Shown: piece after piece, positions 52,193 through 60,579 of the stretch | How the letters are laid out: every line of letters begins with the position of its first letter | Position numbering within the stretch: the first letter of the stretch is position 1 | Source: Paraburkholderia diazotrophica | GTDB taxonomy: Bacteria > Pseudomonadota > Gammaproteobacteria > Burkholderiales > Burkholderiaceae | Reading direction: 5' to 3' | Length of the DNA stretch: 64,000 bases | Assembly (NCBI RefSeq): GCF_900108945.1 | Contig: NZ_FNYE01000003.1 | Location: forward strand, 248,001 to 312,000 | Program-made: the position numbers and the translations under genes | The notes under the pieces: model-generated | Seen by the model: only the letters and a program-made list of their open reading frames with translations | Told to the model about the DNA's origin: nothing | Databases searched by the model: none

Positions 52193-53020
52193 ATGAAGCC
52201 GCGTGGACGCGTTCAGATGCTGCGTTGTGCGCTCGACGGCGTCGAAGCGACGGCCGCGCATACGACGCATGCGTTCGCGCGTCACTCGCACGATCGCTTT
52301 GGCATCGGTGTCGTGGTCGCGGGCGGGCAGCGTTCGGCAAGCGGGCGCGGGCCCGTCGAAGCGCGCGCGAACGATGTCATCACGGTCAATCCCGGCGAAG
52401 TGCATGATGGCAGTCCGCTCGACGAACACGGACGCGCGTGGCGCATGCTGTACTTCGAGCCGTCGCTCGTGTACGCGACGCTCGCCGAATGCGCGCATGC
52501 GCCCCTGCGCGAAGTGGAACTGACGCGGCCAGTGCTCAACGATCCGCAACTGTCCGCGTGCTTTACGCGCCTGTACTCGGTTGCGGTGAGTGCAGCGAAC
52601 GAACGAGCGGGCTTCGATGACTTCGCATGCGAAGAAGCGCTGCTCGCGCTCTTCTCACACGTGGGCCGTCATCACGCGACGCCGCTCGCACCCGAGCGCA
52701 AACGCGTCGGTCCGATTGCGCGGGCAAGAAGCCGCATCGACGACGATCCCGCGTCGTCCGCGACGCTCGCTGACCTCGCCGCCGAAGCGGGCATGAGCCG
52801 CTTCCAGTTGCTGCGCAGCTTCGCGCATGACGTCGGCTTGCCGCCGCACGCATACCGGATGCAGCGGCGCGTCGCGCTCGCGCGGCGGCTCATCGCCAGC
52901 GGGACGGCGCTCGCGGATGCCGCCGTCTGCGCCGGTTTCTCGGACCAGAGCCACATGACACGCGCCTTCGTGCGGCTTCTCGGCATCACGCCTGCGAGCT
53001 ATGCGGCCGCTGTCCGCTGA
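52193..53020 (+). CDS. AraC family transcriptional regulator
   Basis: This 275-residue regulator has an N-terminal cupin-like sensor domain (HSHDRFGIGVVVAGGQRSA; ANDVITVNPGEVHDG) and two helix-turn-helix motifs at the C-terminus (ATLADLAAEAGMSRFQLLRSF and ADAAVCAGFSDQSHMTRAF), ending in GITPASYAAAVR. The DMT-type exporter gene follows 100 nt downstream on the same strand and is a plausible target. The sensor ligand is unknown. Confidence 0.9.
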   Translation: MKPRGRVQMLRCALDGVEATAAHTTHAFARHSHDRFGIGVVVAGGQRSASGRGPVEARANDVITVNPGEVHDGSPLDEHGRAWRMLYFEPSLVYATLAECAHAPLREVELTRPVLNDPQLSACFTRLYSVAVSAANERAGFDDFACEEALLALFSHVGRHHATPLAPERKRVGPIARARSRIDDDPASSATLADLAAEAGMSRFQLLRSFAHDVGLPPHAYRMQRRVALARRLIASGTALADAAVCAGFSDQSHMTRAFVRLLGITPASYAAAVR

Positions 53021-53120
53021 CTCGCGCGGTTGCTCCGCATAGGCTCTGCAATAACGTTCAAGACCGCGCGTTCGTGCGCGCCGTACGCTCCTCGCATCAT
53101 TCGATATGAGGAGACGCGGC

Positions 53121-54044
53121 ATGCATGCGCGCTATGTCGGTTACTTCTTTTGCGCGCTCGCGATGATCGGCGTGGGCAGCACGGTCGTCGTCAGCAAGGC
53201 GATCGCGGGCGGCTTGCCGCCGTTCTCGGCGACCGCGCTGCGCTTCGCGATTGCGTTCCCGATCTTCGTCGCGATGATGCGCGTACGGAGGCTTTCGTGG
53301 CCGAAGCTCGATACGCACGACAGGTGGCTCGCGATCGCACAGGCGGGAGCCGGGAGCGTCGGCTATACGGTTTGCCTGATCGGCGGGATGCGGCTCGCTT
53401 CGGCCGCCGATGCAGGCGTGATCGCGGGCACGCTGCCGGCCGTATCGGCGGCTGTGGCCGCGCTGGCGCTCGGCGAGCGGCCGTCGCCTGCGCTCCTCGG
53501 CGCGATCGTGCTCGCTACGGGTGGCGTGCTCGCCTGCACCGTGCGGCTCGACGATCTGACGGCGCCGCACGGCGCTCATTCTCTCGCGGGCAACGCGCTG
53601 GTGTTCGCGGCCGTCGTCTGCGAGGCGCTTTTCATTCTGCTCAACCGCAAGCTGCGCACGCCTGTCGCCGCGTTGCCGCTGTCGGCGCTGATGAGCGGGA
53701 TCGGCTTTGTCGTCGCCATCGTGCCTGCATGCTTCGAAGCGCCGTGGCGCCTGCCACTCGACGCGAGCCTGACGGCGGCGCTCGCGGGCGTCGTCTATTA
53801 CGCGCTGGTGCCGACGGTGCTGGGCTTCGTGCTGTGGTACGCGGGCGCCGCGCGCGTGAGCGGCGCGGAGGCGGGGCTTGTGACGGCACTCGTGCCCGTA
53901 TCGACGCTTGCACTTGCGGCCGGCGTGCTGCACGAGCCGATCAGCCGCGCGCAGTTGATGGGCGTCGCGTGCGTGCTCATGGCGATGTTGCTCGCGACGT
54001 TCGGGCAAGGCAGGCCGATGAGCGCGCGACGCGCGGCGGGTTAG
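53121..54044 (+). CDS. EamA family DMT transporter
   Basis: This 307-residue protein has ten predicted transmembrane helices in two EamA repeats (about 4-140 and 155-290). Motifs include VVVSKAIAGGLPPFSATALR in the first repeat and VVYYALVPTVLGFVLWYAGA in the second. The start at 53121 has GAGGAG 7 nt upstream; the ATG five codons before is part of that site. EamA proteins export amino acids and metabolites; the substrate is unknown. It follows an AraC regulator. Confidence 0.88.
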   Translation: MHARYVGYFFCALAMIGVGSTVVVSKAIAGGLPPFSATALRFAIAFPIFVAMMRVRRLSWPKLDTHDRWLAIAQAGAGSVGYTVCLIGGMRLASAADAGVIAGTLPAVSAAVAALALGERPSPALLGAIVLATGGVLACTVRLDDLTAPHGAHSLAGNALVFAAVVCEALFILLNRKLRTPVAALPLSALMSGIGFVVAIVPACFEAPWRLPLDASLTAALAGVVYYALVPTVLGFVLWYAGAARVSGAEAGLVTALVPVSTLALAAGVLHEPISRAQLMGVACVLMAMLLATFGQGRPMSARRAAG

Positions 54045-54142
54045 GGCTGGCGGCTCAACGCAGCGTCACAACGTTTCGATGCGACGTTTCGACCCGGCGG
54101 CGCGTCCGAATGCGAGTTGGAAAGAGCAGGCTCTGCAGCCGC

Positions 54143-54772
54143 TCAGGTATTTGCCACGCTCATCGCAGTCGGGCTATTGACGATCGACAGAAACTCGCGG
54201 CGCGTCGATGGGTCGCTGCGGAAGGTGCCGAGCATGCGCGACGTGACCATCTCGACGCCCGCCTTGTGCACGCCGCGCGTCGACATGCATTGATGCGACG
54301 CTTCGAGAATCACGCCGACGCCCTTCGGCTGCAATACTTCGTTGAGCGTATCGGCGATCTGCACGGTCATCTTTTCCTGAATCTGCAGACGCTTGGCGAA
54401 CGCATCGACCAGCCGCGCGAGCTTCGAAATGCCGACCACGCGATGCTCAGGCAAGTAGGCGACATGCGCGCGCCCGATGATGGGCACCATGTGATGCTCG
54501 CAATAGCTCTCGAAGCGAATGTCCTTCAGCACGATCATTTCGTCGTAGCCGTCCACTTCAGAAAACGTGCGAGCGAGAATGTCGCGAGGCTCCACGTCGT
54601 AGCCCGCGAAAAATTCCTCATACGCGCGCACGACGCGCGCCGGCGTATCGATCAGCCCCTCCCGGCGCGGGTCATCGCCGGCCCAGCGCAGCAGCACGCG
54701 CACGGCATCTTCGGCTTCCTCGCGGGTCGGACGGGTGGGTGTATCGGCGGGTGTTTTTGTCTTCGTAGTCAT
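54143..54772 (-). CDS. folE: GTP cyclohydrolase I
   Basis: This 209-residue enzyme opens GTP to 7,8-dihydroneopterin triphosphate, the first step to folate and related pterins. Zinc ligands are visible in [20 protein letters not shown] (Cys, His) and [13 protein letters not shown] (Cys). Other family blocks are [19 protein letters not shown] and [14 protein letters not shown]. The ATG at 54772 has GGAG upstream; the open frame before it is spurious. It is alone, not in a folate operon, and could be a second copy. Confidence 0.94.
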   Translation of the reverse strand: MTTKTKTPADTPTRPTREEAEDAVRVLLRWAGDDPRREGLIDTPARVVRAYEEFFAGYDVEPRDILARTFSEVDGYDEMIVLKDIRFESYCEHHMVPIIGRAHVAYLPEHRVVGISKLARLVDAFAKRLQIQEKMTVQIADTLNEVLQPKGVGVILEASHQCMSTRGVHKAGVEMVTSRMLGTFRSDPSTRREFLSIVNSPTAMSVANT

Positions 54773-54884
54773 CCCTCGCTCCAGTTCCAGTAAAACGCGC
54801 ATCGCACGTTGGGGCATTGTTCCATGTTTCGCGACCCCACGCCCGACATGGATATGCGTGTGATCGGGGCGCCGCTTTGAAGCG

Positions 54885-55808
54885 CTACTTCGGCCACTCG
54901 TCCTTCGCATCGTTGAACAGCTCCGCGACGACGCCGCGCAGCCAGCTCGCGCGCGGATCGTTGTGGAACTTGCGATGCCAGTGCTGGCGCAAGTCGAAAC
55001 GGGGCAACGGCAAAGGCGGTTCGACCAGCGTGATCGACGCGTGTTCCGATACGTAGGCGAAGCCGATCGCATGCGGCACCGTCGCGACGAGATCGCTGCG
55101 CGCGAGGATGAACGGCAGGCTCATGAAGTGCGGCGTCTCCAGCACGGCGCGGCGGCGAATGCGCTTTTTCTCCAGATATCGTTCGAGCACTTCCTGGCTG
55201 CGTCCTTCGGCGCGCACGACAGCATGCCCGAGGCCGACGAACTGCTCGAGCGTGAGCGGCGCGCCTGCGAGCGGATGATCGCTGCGCAGCAGGCAGATGA
55301 AGCGGTGCGTGAAGAGGCGCTGCTGGAAGAAGTTGTTGCCGGACAGATCGGGAAAGTAGCCGACGGCCAGATCGATGTCGCCCGACTCCAGACCGCGTTC
55401 GACCAGCGCGGGCGGCAGCGACACCGAGCGCAGGTTCGCATGCGGCGCGCGCTCGGCGAAAAGCTGCAGCAGACGCGGCAGAAACACGATCTCGCCGACA
55501 TCGGACAGCGCGAGCGAGAAGGTATGCGTCGACGTCGCGGGATCGAAGTCCTGCGTTTCGAGCATGCCTTTTTCGATGCGCGCGAGCGCCTCGCGTGCGG
55601 CGGGTATCAGCGCGAGCGCGCGCGGCGTCGGCTCCATGCCGCGCGACGTGCGCACGAACAACGGATCGTTGAAGTACTCGCGCAGCCGGCCGAGCGCGGT
55701 GCTCACGCGCGGCTGGCTCACGCCGAGACGCTCGGCGGCGCGGCTCACGTTGCGCATGTCTTCGAGCGCGACGAGGTAGGGGATCAGGTTGAGATCGAGT
55801 TCGGCCAT
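54885..55808 (-). CDS. LysR family transcriptional regulator (NahR/NodD-like)
   Basis: This 307-residue regulator has an N-terminal winged helix ([38 protein letters not shown] in segments), the [15 protein letters not shown] stretch typical of the NahR/NodD/LinR branch, and a C-terminal effector domain. It is divergent from pcaIJ and is the likely local regulator of the pca genes, with an aromatic acid or pathway intermediate as inducer (inference). Start chosen at 55808; an ATG seven codons upstream is also possible and neither has a good site. Confidence 0.9.
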   Translation of the reverse strand: MAELDLNLIPYLVALEDMRNVSRAAERLGVSQPRVSTALGRLREYFNDPLFVRTSRGMEPTPRALALIPAAREALARIEKGMLETQDFDPATSTHTFSLALSDVGEIVFLPRLLQLFAERAPHANLRSVSLPPALVERGLESGDIDLAVGYFPDLSGNNFFQQRLFTHRFICLLRSDHPLAGAPLTLEQFVGLGHAVVRAEGRSQEVLERYLEKKRIRRRAVLETPHFMSLPFILARSDLVATVPHAIGFAYVSEHASITLVEPPLPLPRFDLRQHWHRKFHNDPRASWLRGVVAELFNDAKDEWPK

Positions 55809-56043
55809 GCTGGGACGCGGACTTTGCAATGGCCCGCATATTATCGATAAACCGTATACAACCTAGCCTGGCAATCGCGCTATCGCATATCAGGGAAAGC
55901 GCCGACGGCGACCCGGCGCGTTCCGATGCGGCCTCCCAGATGCTGGCGGAGAATGATGCGGGACTTGCGTTCGATGATGGACATGGGGCATCGGAACCCA
56001 GGCCCACGCAACGCCCGCCAGGGCAAACCACGAATCCGTTGCC

Positions 56044-56073
56044 TTGACAAGAGACGCGCGTGCAAACCATAAT
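56044..56073 (+). promoter_or_regulatory. Sigma70-type promoter upstream of pcaI
   Basis: TTGACA (56044-56049) and CATAAT (56068-56073) are 18 nt apart; the first is a full match and the second matches 5 of 6 positions. Transcription would begin near 56080. Confidence 0.7.
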
Positions 56074-56083
56074 GCGCCGGTAC

Positions 56084-56117
56084 GTTCGCTAAACGAAACT
56101 GTGTTCGTAGTATGAAC
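56084..56117 (+). promoter_or_regulatory. Candidate operator at the pca promoter
   Basis: GTTCGCTAAACGAAA (56084-56098) matches 11 of 15 positions of the Pseudomonas PcaR site GTTCGATAATCGCAC (from memory). A second dyad, GTTCGTAGTATGAAC, follows at 56103-56117. Both sit just after the predicted start of transcription, a repressor-like place. Confidence 0.4.
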
Positions 56118-56307
56118 TTTTCGGGCATTCAATGCGCGGCAGAAGCGCAAGGCGAACCAAACACATGCGGCCTGCAGCAGGTCTGCATGCCGTCAGCAGC
56201 GCCATGAAGGACGAAAGCGGACGTGGAGACCGTCCGGCGCGCAATTCCGTCGAGCGGTCGGCGGGTCGCGTGACGCGCGGAACGACGCGTTCCAGAGGAA
56301 ATTCGAC

Positions 56308-57009
56308 ATGATCAACAAGATTTTCGAGTCACTCCAGTCGGCGGTCGCCGACGTGCATGACGGCGCGACCGTCATGATCGGCGGCTTCGGGACGGCGGGC
56401 ATGCCTTCCGAACTGATCGACGCGCTCATCGAACAGGGCGCGAAAGAACTCACGATCGTCAACAACAACGCCGGCAACGGCGACACGGGTCTCGCGGCGC
56501 TGCTCAAGGCGAAGCGCGTGCGCAAGATCATCTGCTCGTTCCCACGTCAGACCGACTCGTATGTGTTCGACGCACTCTATCGCGCCCGCGAAATCGAGCT
56601 GGAACTCGTGCCGCAAGGCAATCTGGCCGAGCGCATCCGCGCGGCGGGCGCGGGCATCGGCGGCTTCTTCACGCCGACGGGCTACGGCACGAAGCTCGCC
56701 GAAGGCAAGGAAACGCGCGTGATCGACGGCAAGCATTACGTGCTGGAATCGCCGCTGCACGCGGATTTCGCGCTCATCAAGGCATATAAGGGCGACCGCT
56801 GGGGCAACCTCGTCTATCGCAAGACCGCGCGCAACTTCGGGCCGATCATGGCGAGCGCCGCAAAGACGGCGATCGTGCAGGTGTCGGAAGTGGTGCCGCT
56901 CGGCGCGCTCGATCCCGAAGTGATCGTGACGCCGGGCATCTTCGTGCAGCGCGTCGTCGAAGTGCCGCAAGCGGCGCATCAATCGCAGCGTCCAGAGCAA
57001 GCCGCCTGA
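56308..57009 (+). CDS. pcaI: 3-oxoadipate CoA-transferase subunit A
   Basis: This 233-residue alpha subunit of a class I CoA-transferase has the CoA-binding GGFGTAGMPSELIDAL at about 27-42, NNNAGNGDTG, and GAGIGGFFTPTGYGT. It moves CoA from succinyl-CoA to 3-oxoadipate with subunit B. Sequence alone does not separate it from acetoacetate transferases (ScoA); the downstream pcaB, pcaD and pcaC support the pca role. It starts 15 nt after AGAGGAAA. Confidence 0.9.
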   Translation: MINKIFESLQSAVADVHDGATVMIGGFGTAGMPSELIDALIEQGAKELTIVNNNAGNGDTGLAALLKAKRVRKIICSFPRQTDSYVFDALYRAREIELELVPQGNLAERIRAAGAGIGGFFTPTGYGTKLAEGKETRVIDGKHYVLESPLHADFALIKAYKGDRWGNLVYRKTARNFGPIMASAAKTAIVQVSEVVPLGALDPEVIVTPGIFVQRVVEVPQAAHQSQRPEQAA

Positions 57010-57025
57010 AGGAAGGAGACCCGAC

Positions 57026-57685
57026 ATGAAACGACTGACCCGCGATGAAATGGCGAAGCGCGTCGCGCAGGACATTCCTGAAGGCGCTTATGTGAACCTC
57101 GGCATCGGCGTGCCGACGCTGGTGGCGAACCACCTCGACGCGAACAAGGAAATCTTCCTGCACAGCGAAAACGGCCTGCTCGGCATGGGCCCGGCGCCCG
57201 CGAAAGGCGAGGAAGACGACGAACTGATCAACGCCGGCAAGCAGCACGTCACGCTGCTGACGGGCGGCGCGTTCTTCCATCACGCCGATTCGTTCGCGAT
57301 GATGCGCGGCGGCCATCTCGACTACTGCGTGCTCGGCGCGTTCCAGGTGTCGGCGAAAGGCGACCTCGCGAACTGGCACACAGGCGCGCCCGACGCGATT
57401 CCCGCCGTGGGCGGCGCGATGGATCTGGCCATCGGCGCGAAGCAGGTGTTCGTGATGATGGAGCATCTGACGAAGCAGGGCGAAAGCAAGATCGTCGCGG
57501 AGTGCTCGTATCCTGTGACGGGCGTCGGCTGCGTCGACCGCATCTATACAGACCTCGCGATGATCGACGTGACGAATGACGGCCTCGTGGTACGCGAGAT
57601 CTTCTCCGATATCGACTTCGCGGAACTGGAAAAGCTGACGGGCGTCGCGCTGATCGACGGCACGCAGCAGGCTCGCGCGGCGTGA
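57026..57685 (+). CDS. pcaJ: 3-oxoadipate CoA-transferase subunit B
   Basis: This is the 219-residue beta subunit with the catalytic glutamate in LHSENGLLGMGPAP (about residue 50) and YVNLGIGVPTLVANHL at the N-terminus. It pairs with the gene product 16 nt upstream. An AAGGAGA site precedes the ATG. The thiolase PcaF, the next step, is not in the window. Confidence 0.9.
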   Translation: MKRLTRDEMAKRVAQDIPEGAYVNLGIGVPTLVANHLDANKEIFLHSENGLLGMGPAPAKGEEDDELINAGKQHVTLLTGGAFFHHADSFAMMRGGHLDYCVLGAFQVSAKGDLANWHTGAPDAIPAVGGAMDLAIGAKQVFVMMEHLTKQGESKIVAECSYPVTGVGCVDRIYTDLAMIDVTNDGLVVREIFSDIDFAELEKLTGVALIDGTQQARAA

Positions 57686-57800
57686 GGCTCGCGCAACGCC
57701 GGTCAACTGCATAAAGGAAAAACGCGGGAAAACGCGCGCAAGAGCGCGCGTGACCTGCGCGCGGCGTTCGGCGACAATGAAGCCGAACGCCACGCGCTTT

Positions 57801-57839
57801 CAGGCGCTGCATTCAGGCGCTGCATTCAGGCGCTGCATT
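57801..57839. repeat. 13-bp tandem repeat, three copies
   Basis: CAGGCGCTGCATT occurs three times head to tail (57801, 57814, 57827), in the gap between pcaJ and pcaB. A fragment continues to 57842. Confidence 0.8.
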
Positions 57840-57883
57840 CAGTCGCAATACCGACGCGCATTCATCCCGAAGCACCGACCATC

Positions 57884-59266
57884 ATGCTAGAAGCCAGCGC
57901 CCGCCTGACCATCCTGATCTGCGGCACGCAGCCGATGAACGACATCTGGTCGCCGCGCGCGACGTTGCAACGGATGCTCGACGTCGAAGCCGCGCTCGCG
58001 CGTGCATCGGCTGCGCATGGCGTGATTCCGCAGTCGGCCGTCGCCGCGATCGAAGCGACGTGTCACGCGGACAAGCTCGACGCCGATGCGCTCGCACACG
58101 ATGCCGCGCTCGGCGGCAACCTCGCGATTCCCCTCGTCAAGCAACTGACCGCGCGCGTGAAAGACGCCGATGCGGAAGCGTCGAAATTCGTCCATTGGGG
58201 CGCGACGAGCCAGGACATCATCGATACGGCGACCGTGTTGCAATTGCGCGATACGTTCGATCTGCTTGACGGCGCTTTATCGTCGACATGCGACGCAATC
58301 GCCGCGCTCGCGCAGCAGCATCGCGCGACGCCGATGATCGGCCGCACGTGGCTGCAACAGGCGCTGCCCATCACGCTCGGCCTGAAGTTCGCGCAATGGC
58401 TCGATGCGCTGCTGCGTCATCGCGAGCGGCTCGACGCGCTGCGCGAACGCGCGCTCGTGCTGCAATTCGGCGGCGCGGCGGGCACGCTTGCGAGCTTGCG
58501 CGACAAGGGCGGCGCGGTTGCCGTAGCGTTGGCGAAAGAGTTGAAACTGGATATGCCCGCTGTGCCGTGGCACACGCAGCGCGATCGCATCGCCGAAACG
58601 GCAGCGTTTTTCGGCATGCTGATCGGCACGCTCGGCAAGATCGCGCGCGACATCTCGCTGCAAATGCAGACGGAACTTGGCGAACTCGGCGAGCCGGTCG
58701 CGGCCGGCAAGGGCGGTTCATCGACGATGCCGCACAAGCGCAACCCCGTCGGCTGCGCGGCCGTGCTGACAGCGGCGACGCGCGCGCCCGGTCTCGTCGC
58801 GACGGTGTTCGCGGGCATGGTGCAGGAGCACGAACGCGCGCTCGGTGGCTGGCAGGCGGAGTGGGATGCACTGCCCGATCTCGCGCGCCTCGCGGGCGGC
58901 GCGCTCGCGAACATCGAGCAGATCGCGAAAGGGCTCGAAGTGAACGCCGAGCGGCTCGCGGAGAATCTTGACGTGACGCACGGCCTGATTCTCGGCGAAG
59001 CGGTGATGCTCGCGCTTGGCGACAAGATCGGCCGGCTCGATGCGCATCATCTCGTCGAGCAGGCGTCGAAGGAAGCGGTGAAGTCCGGCAAGACACTCTT
59101 CGATGTGCTGGCCGCCGATGCATCCGTCACGCGACACTTGCCCGTCGAGCAATTGCGACGTCTGCTCGATCCCGCTCATTACGTCGGCAGCGCGCACGCT
59201 TTCGTGGACGCCGTGCTGGCTCTTCATACCGCGCGCAAAGAACGCGTGACACAACATCAGGAGTAA
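57884..59266 (+). CDS. pcaB: 3-carboxy-cis,cis-muconate cycloisomerase
   Basis: This 460-residue fumarase/aspartase-superfamily enzyme turns 3-carboxymuconate into 4-carboxymuconolactone in the protocatechuate branch. It has the superfamily signature GKGGSSTMPHKRNPVG near 280, preceded by HWGATSQDIIDTA and RTWLQQALPITLG. The length fits PcaB (about 450). The ATG at 57884 has no strong ribosome site. The gene lies 198 nt after pcaJ across a short repeat, and 4 nt before pcaD. Confidence 0.93.
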   Translation: MLEASARLTILICGTQPMNDIWSPRATLQRMLDVEAALARASAAHGVIPQSAVAAIEATCHADKLDADALAHDAALGGNLAIPLVKQLTARVKDADAEASKFVHWGATSQDIIDTATVLQLRDTFDLLDGALSSTCDAIAALAQQHRATPMIGRTWLQQALPITLGLKFAQWLDALLRHRERLDALRERALVLQFGGAAGTLASLRDKGGAVAVALAKELKLDMPAVPWHTQRDRIAETAAFFGMLIGTLGKIARDISLQMQTELGELGEPVAAGKGGSSTMPHKRNPVGCAAVLTAATRAPGLVATVFAGMVQEHERALGGWQAEWDALPDLARLAGGALANIEQIAKGLEVNAERLAENLDVTHGLILGEAVMLALGDKIGRLDAHHLVEQASKEAVKSGKTLFDVLAADASVTRHLPVEQLRRLLDPAHYVGSAHAFVDAVLALHTARKERVTQHQE

Positions 59267-59270
59267 AGGA

Positions 59271-60062
59271 ATGCCCTACGCCGCAGTGAATGGCATCGAG
59301 CTTCATTATCGGATCGACGGTGACCGTCACGGCAGCGCGCCGTGGCTCGTGCTGTCGAACTCGCTCGGCAGCGATCTGTCGATGTGGACGCCGCAAGTCG
59401 CCGAGTTCTCGAAGCACTTCCGCGTGCTGCGCTACGACACGCGCGGCCACGGTCACTCGGAAGCGCCGAAGGGGCCGTACACGATCGAGCATCTGACGGG
59501 CGACGTGATCGGCTTGCTCGATACGTTGAAGATCGCGCGCGCGAATTTTTGCGGCGTGTCGATGGGCGGGCTGACGGGCATCGGCCTCGCGGCGCGTCAC
59601 GCGGACCGCATCGATCACATCGTGCTAAGCAACACGGCTGCGCGTATCGGCTCGCCGGAAGTGTGGGTGCCGCGCGCGGCGCGCGCTCGCAGCGAAGGTA
59701 TGCTCGCGCTGGCGGATGCCGTGCTGCCGCGCTGGTTCACGGCCGAATTCATCGCACGAGAGCCGATCGTTTTCGGCTTTATCCGCGATGTGTTCGTGCA
59801 TACCGACAAGGAAGGCTACGCGTTGAACTGCGAAGCCATCAACGCGACCGACCTGCGTCCCGAAGTGCACGGCATCAAGGCGCCTGCGCTCGTGATCTCC
59901 GGCACGCACGATCTGGCCGCGACGCCCGCGCAAGGCCGCGAGCTGGCCGCGGGGATCGCGGGTGCGCGTTACGTCGAGCTGGACGCGTCGCACATTTCGA
60001 ACGTCGAAGTGGCGGACACGTTCACGAAGACCGTGCTCGATTTCCTGAAGGGGCAGCGATGA
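59271..60062 (+). CDS. pcaD: 3-oxoadipate enol-lactonase
   Basis: This 263-residue alpha/beta hydrolase hydrolyses 3-oxoadipate enol-lactone. The nucleophile Ser lies in FCGVSMGGLTG, the Asp in VISGTHDLAATP and the His in LDASHISNVE. N-terminal LSNSLGSDLSMWTPQ and RYDTRGHGHSEAP are characteristic of PcaD. A CAGGAGTAAAGGA site precedes the ATG. It overlaps pcaC by 4 nt. Confidence 0.94.
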   Translation: MPYAAVNGIELHYRIDGDRHGSAPWLVLSNSLGSDLSMWTPQVAEFSKHFRVLRYDTRGHGHSEAPKGPYTIEHLTGDVIGLLDTLKIARANFCGVSMGGLTGIGLAARHADRIDHIVLSNTAARIGSPEVWVPRAARARSEGMLALADAVLPRWFTAEFIAREPIVFGFIRDVFVHTDKEGYALNCEAINATDLRPEVHGIKAPALVISGTHDLAATPAQGRELAAGIAGARYVELDASHISNVEVADTFTKTVLDFLKGQR

Positions 60063-60454
60063 ACGACGAACAACGTTACGAAGCGGGCATGGGCGTGCGT
60101 CGCGCGGTGCTGGGCGATGCGCACGTCGACCGGTCGATTGCGAACCGCACGGAAGTGACGGAAGAGTTTCAGAACTTCATCACACGCTATGCGTGGGGCG
60201 AGATCTGGACGCGCGATGGCTTGCCGCGTCATACGCGCAGTCTGCTGACGATTGCGATGATGGTTGCGTTGAACCGCAGCGAGGAACTGGCGTTGCATCT
60301 GCGTGCCGCGCGGAATAATGGCGTGACGCGGGATCAGGTGAAGGAAGTGTTGTTGCAGACGGCTATTTATTGTGGGGTGCCGGCGGCGAATTCGGCGTTT
60401 CATCTTGCTGATAAGGTGTTTCGTGAGCAGGATGGGGAATCGGCCAAGGACTGA
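60059..60454 (+). CDS. pcaC: 4-carboxymuconolactone decarboxylase
   Basis: This 131-residue AhpD-like protein decarboxylates 4-carboxymuconolactone to the enol-lactone. It shows the PcaC pattern EEFQNFITRYAWGEIWTRDG, LPRHTRSLLTIAMMVAL and the C-terminal AIYCGVPAANSAFHLA. The ATG overlaps the pcaD stop (ATGA). It is a separate gene here, not fused to pcaD as in some actinobacteria. Confidence 0.94.
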   Translation: MNDEQRYEAGMGVRRAVLGDAHVDRSIANRTEVTEEFQNFITRYAWGEIWTRDGLPRHTRSLLTIAMMVALNRSEELALHLRAARNNGVTRDQVKEVLLQTAIYCGVPAANSAFHLADKVFREQDGESAKD

Positions 60455-60579
60455 TTGTTTGAATCTGCGGCGGACAAGGTAATTCAAAGAAAGGCCGTCG
60501 CGGATACTAATGCGCCTGCAACCCTCTCCCATTTCCTGTATATGATGCAGCCCATCGCAACTCAACGCCGACGGGCACG

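Larger units (their letters stand above)
55809..56307. other. Divergent regulatory region LysR / pcaI
   Basis: 499 bases without a supported gene. A perfect palindrome TTATCGATAA lies at 55841-55850, just upstream of the LysR gene. A good sigma70 promoter (56044-56073) and an inverted repeat (56084-56117) lie upstream of pcaI, leaving a leader of over 200 nt. A 31-codon frame at 56112-56207 starts within the operator-like repeat and is not convincing. Confidence 0.55.

Noticed and set aside
56112-56207. A 31-codon leader peptide upstream of pcaI
   Set aside because: No ribosome site and an unremarkable sequence; it starts inside an operator-like repeat.
59342-60454. A 370-codon reading for pcaC
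   Set aside because: The first 239 codons overlap pcaD in another frame. The ATG at 60059 gives the family length and the usual ATGA overlap.
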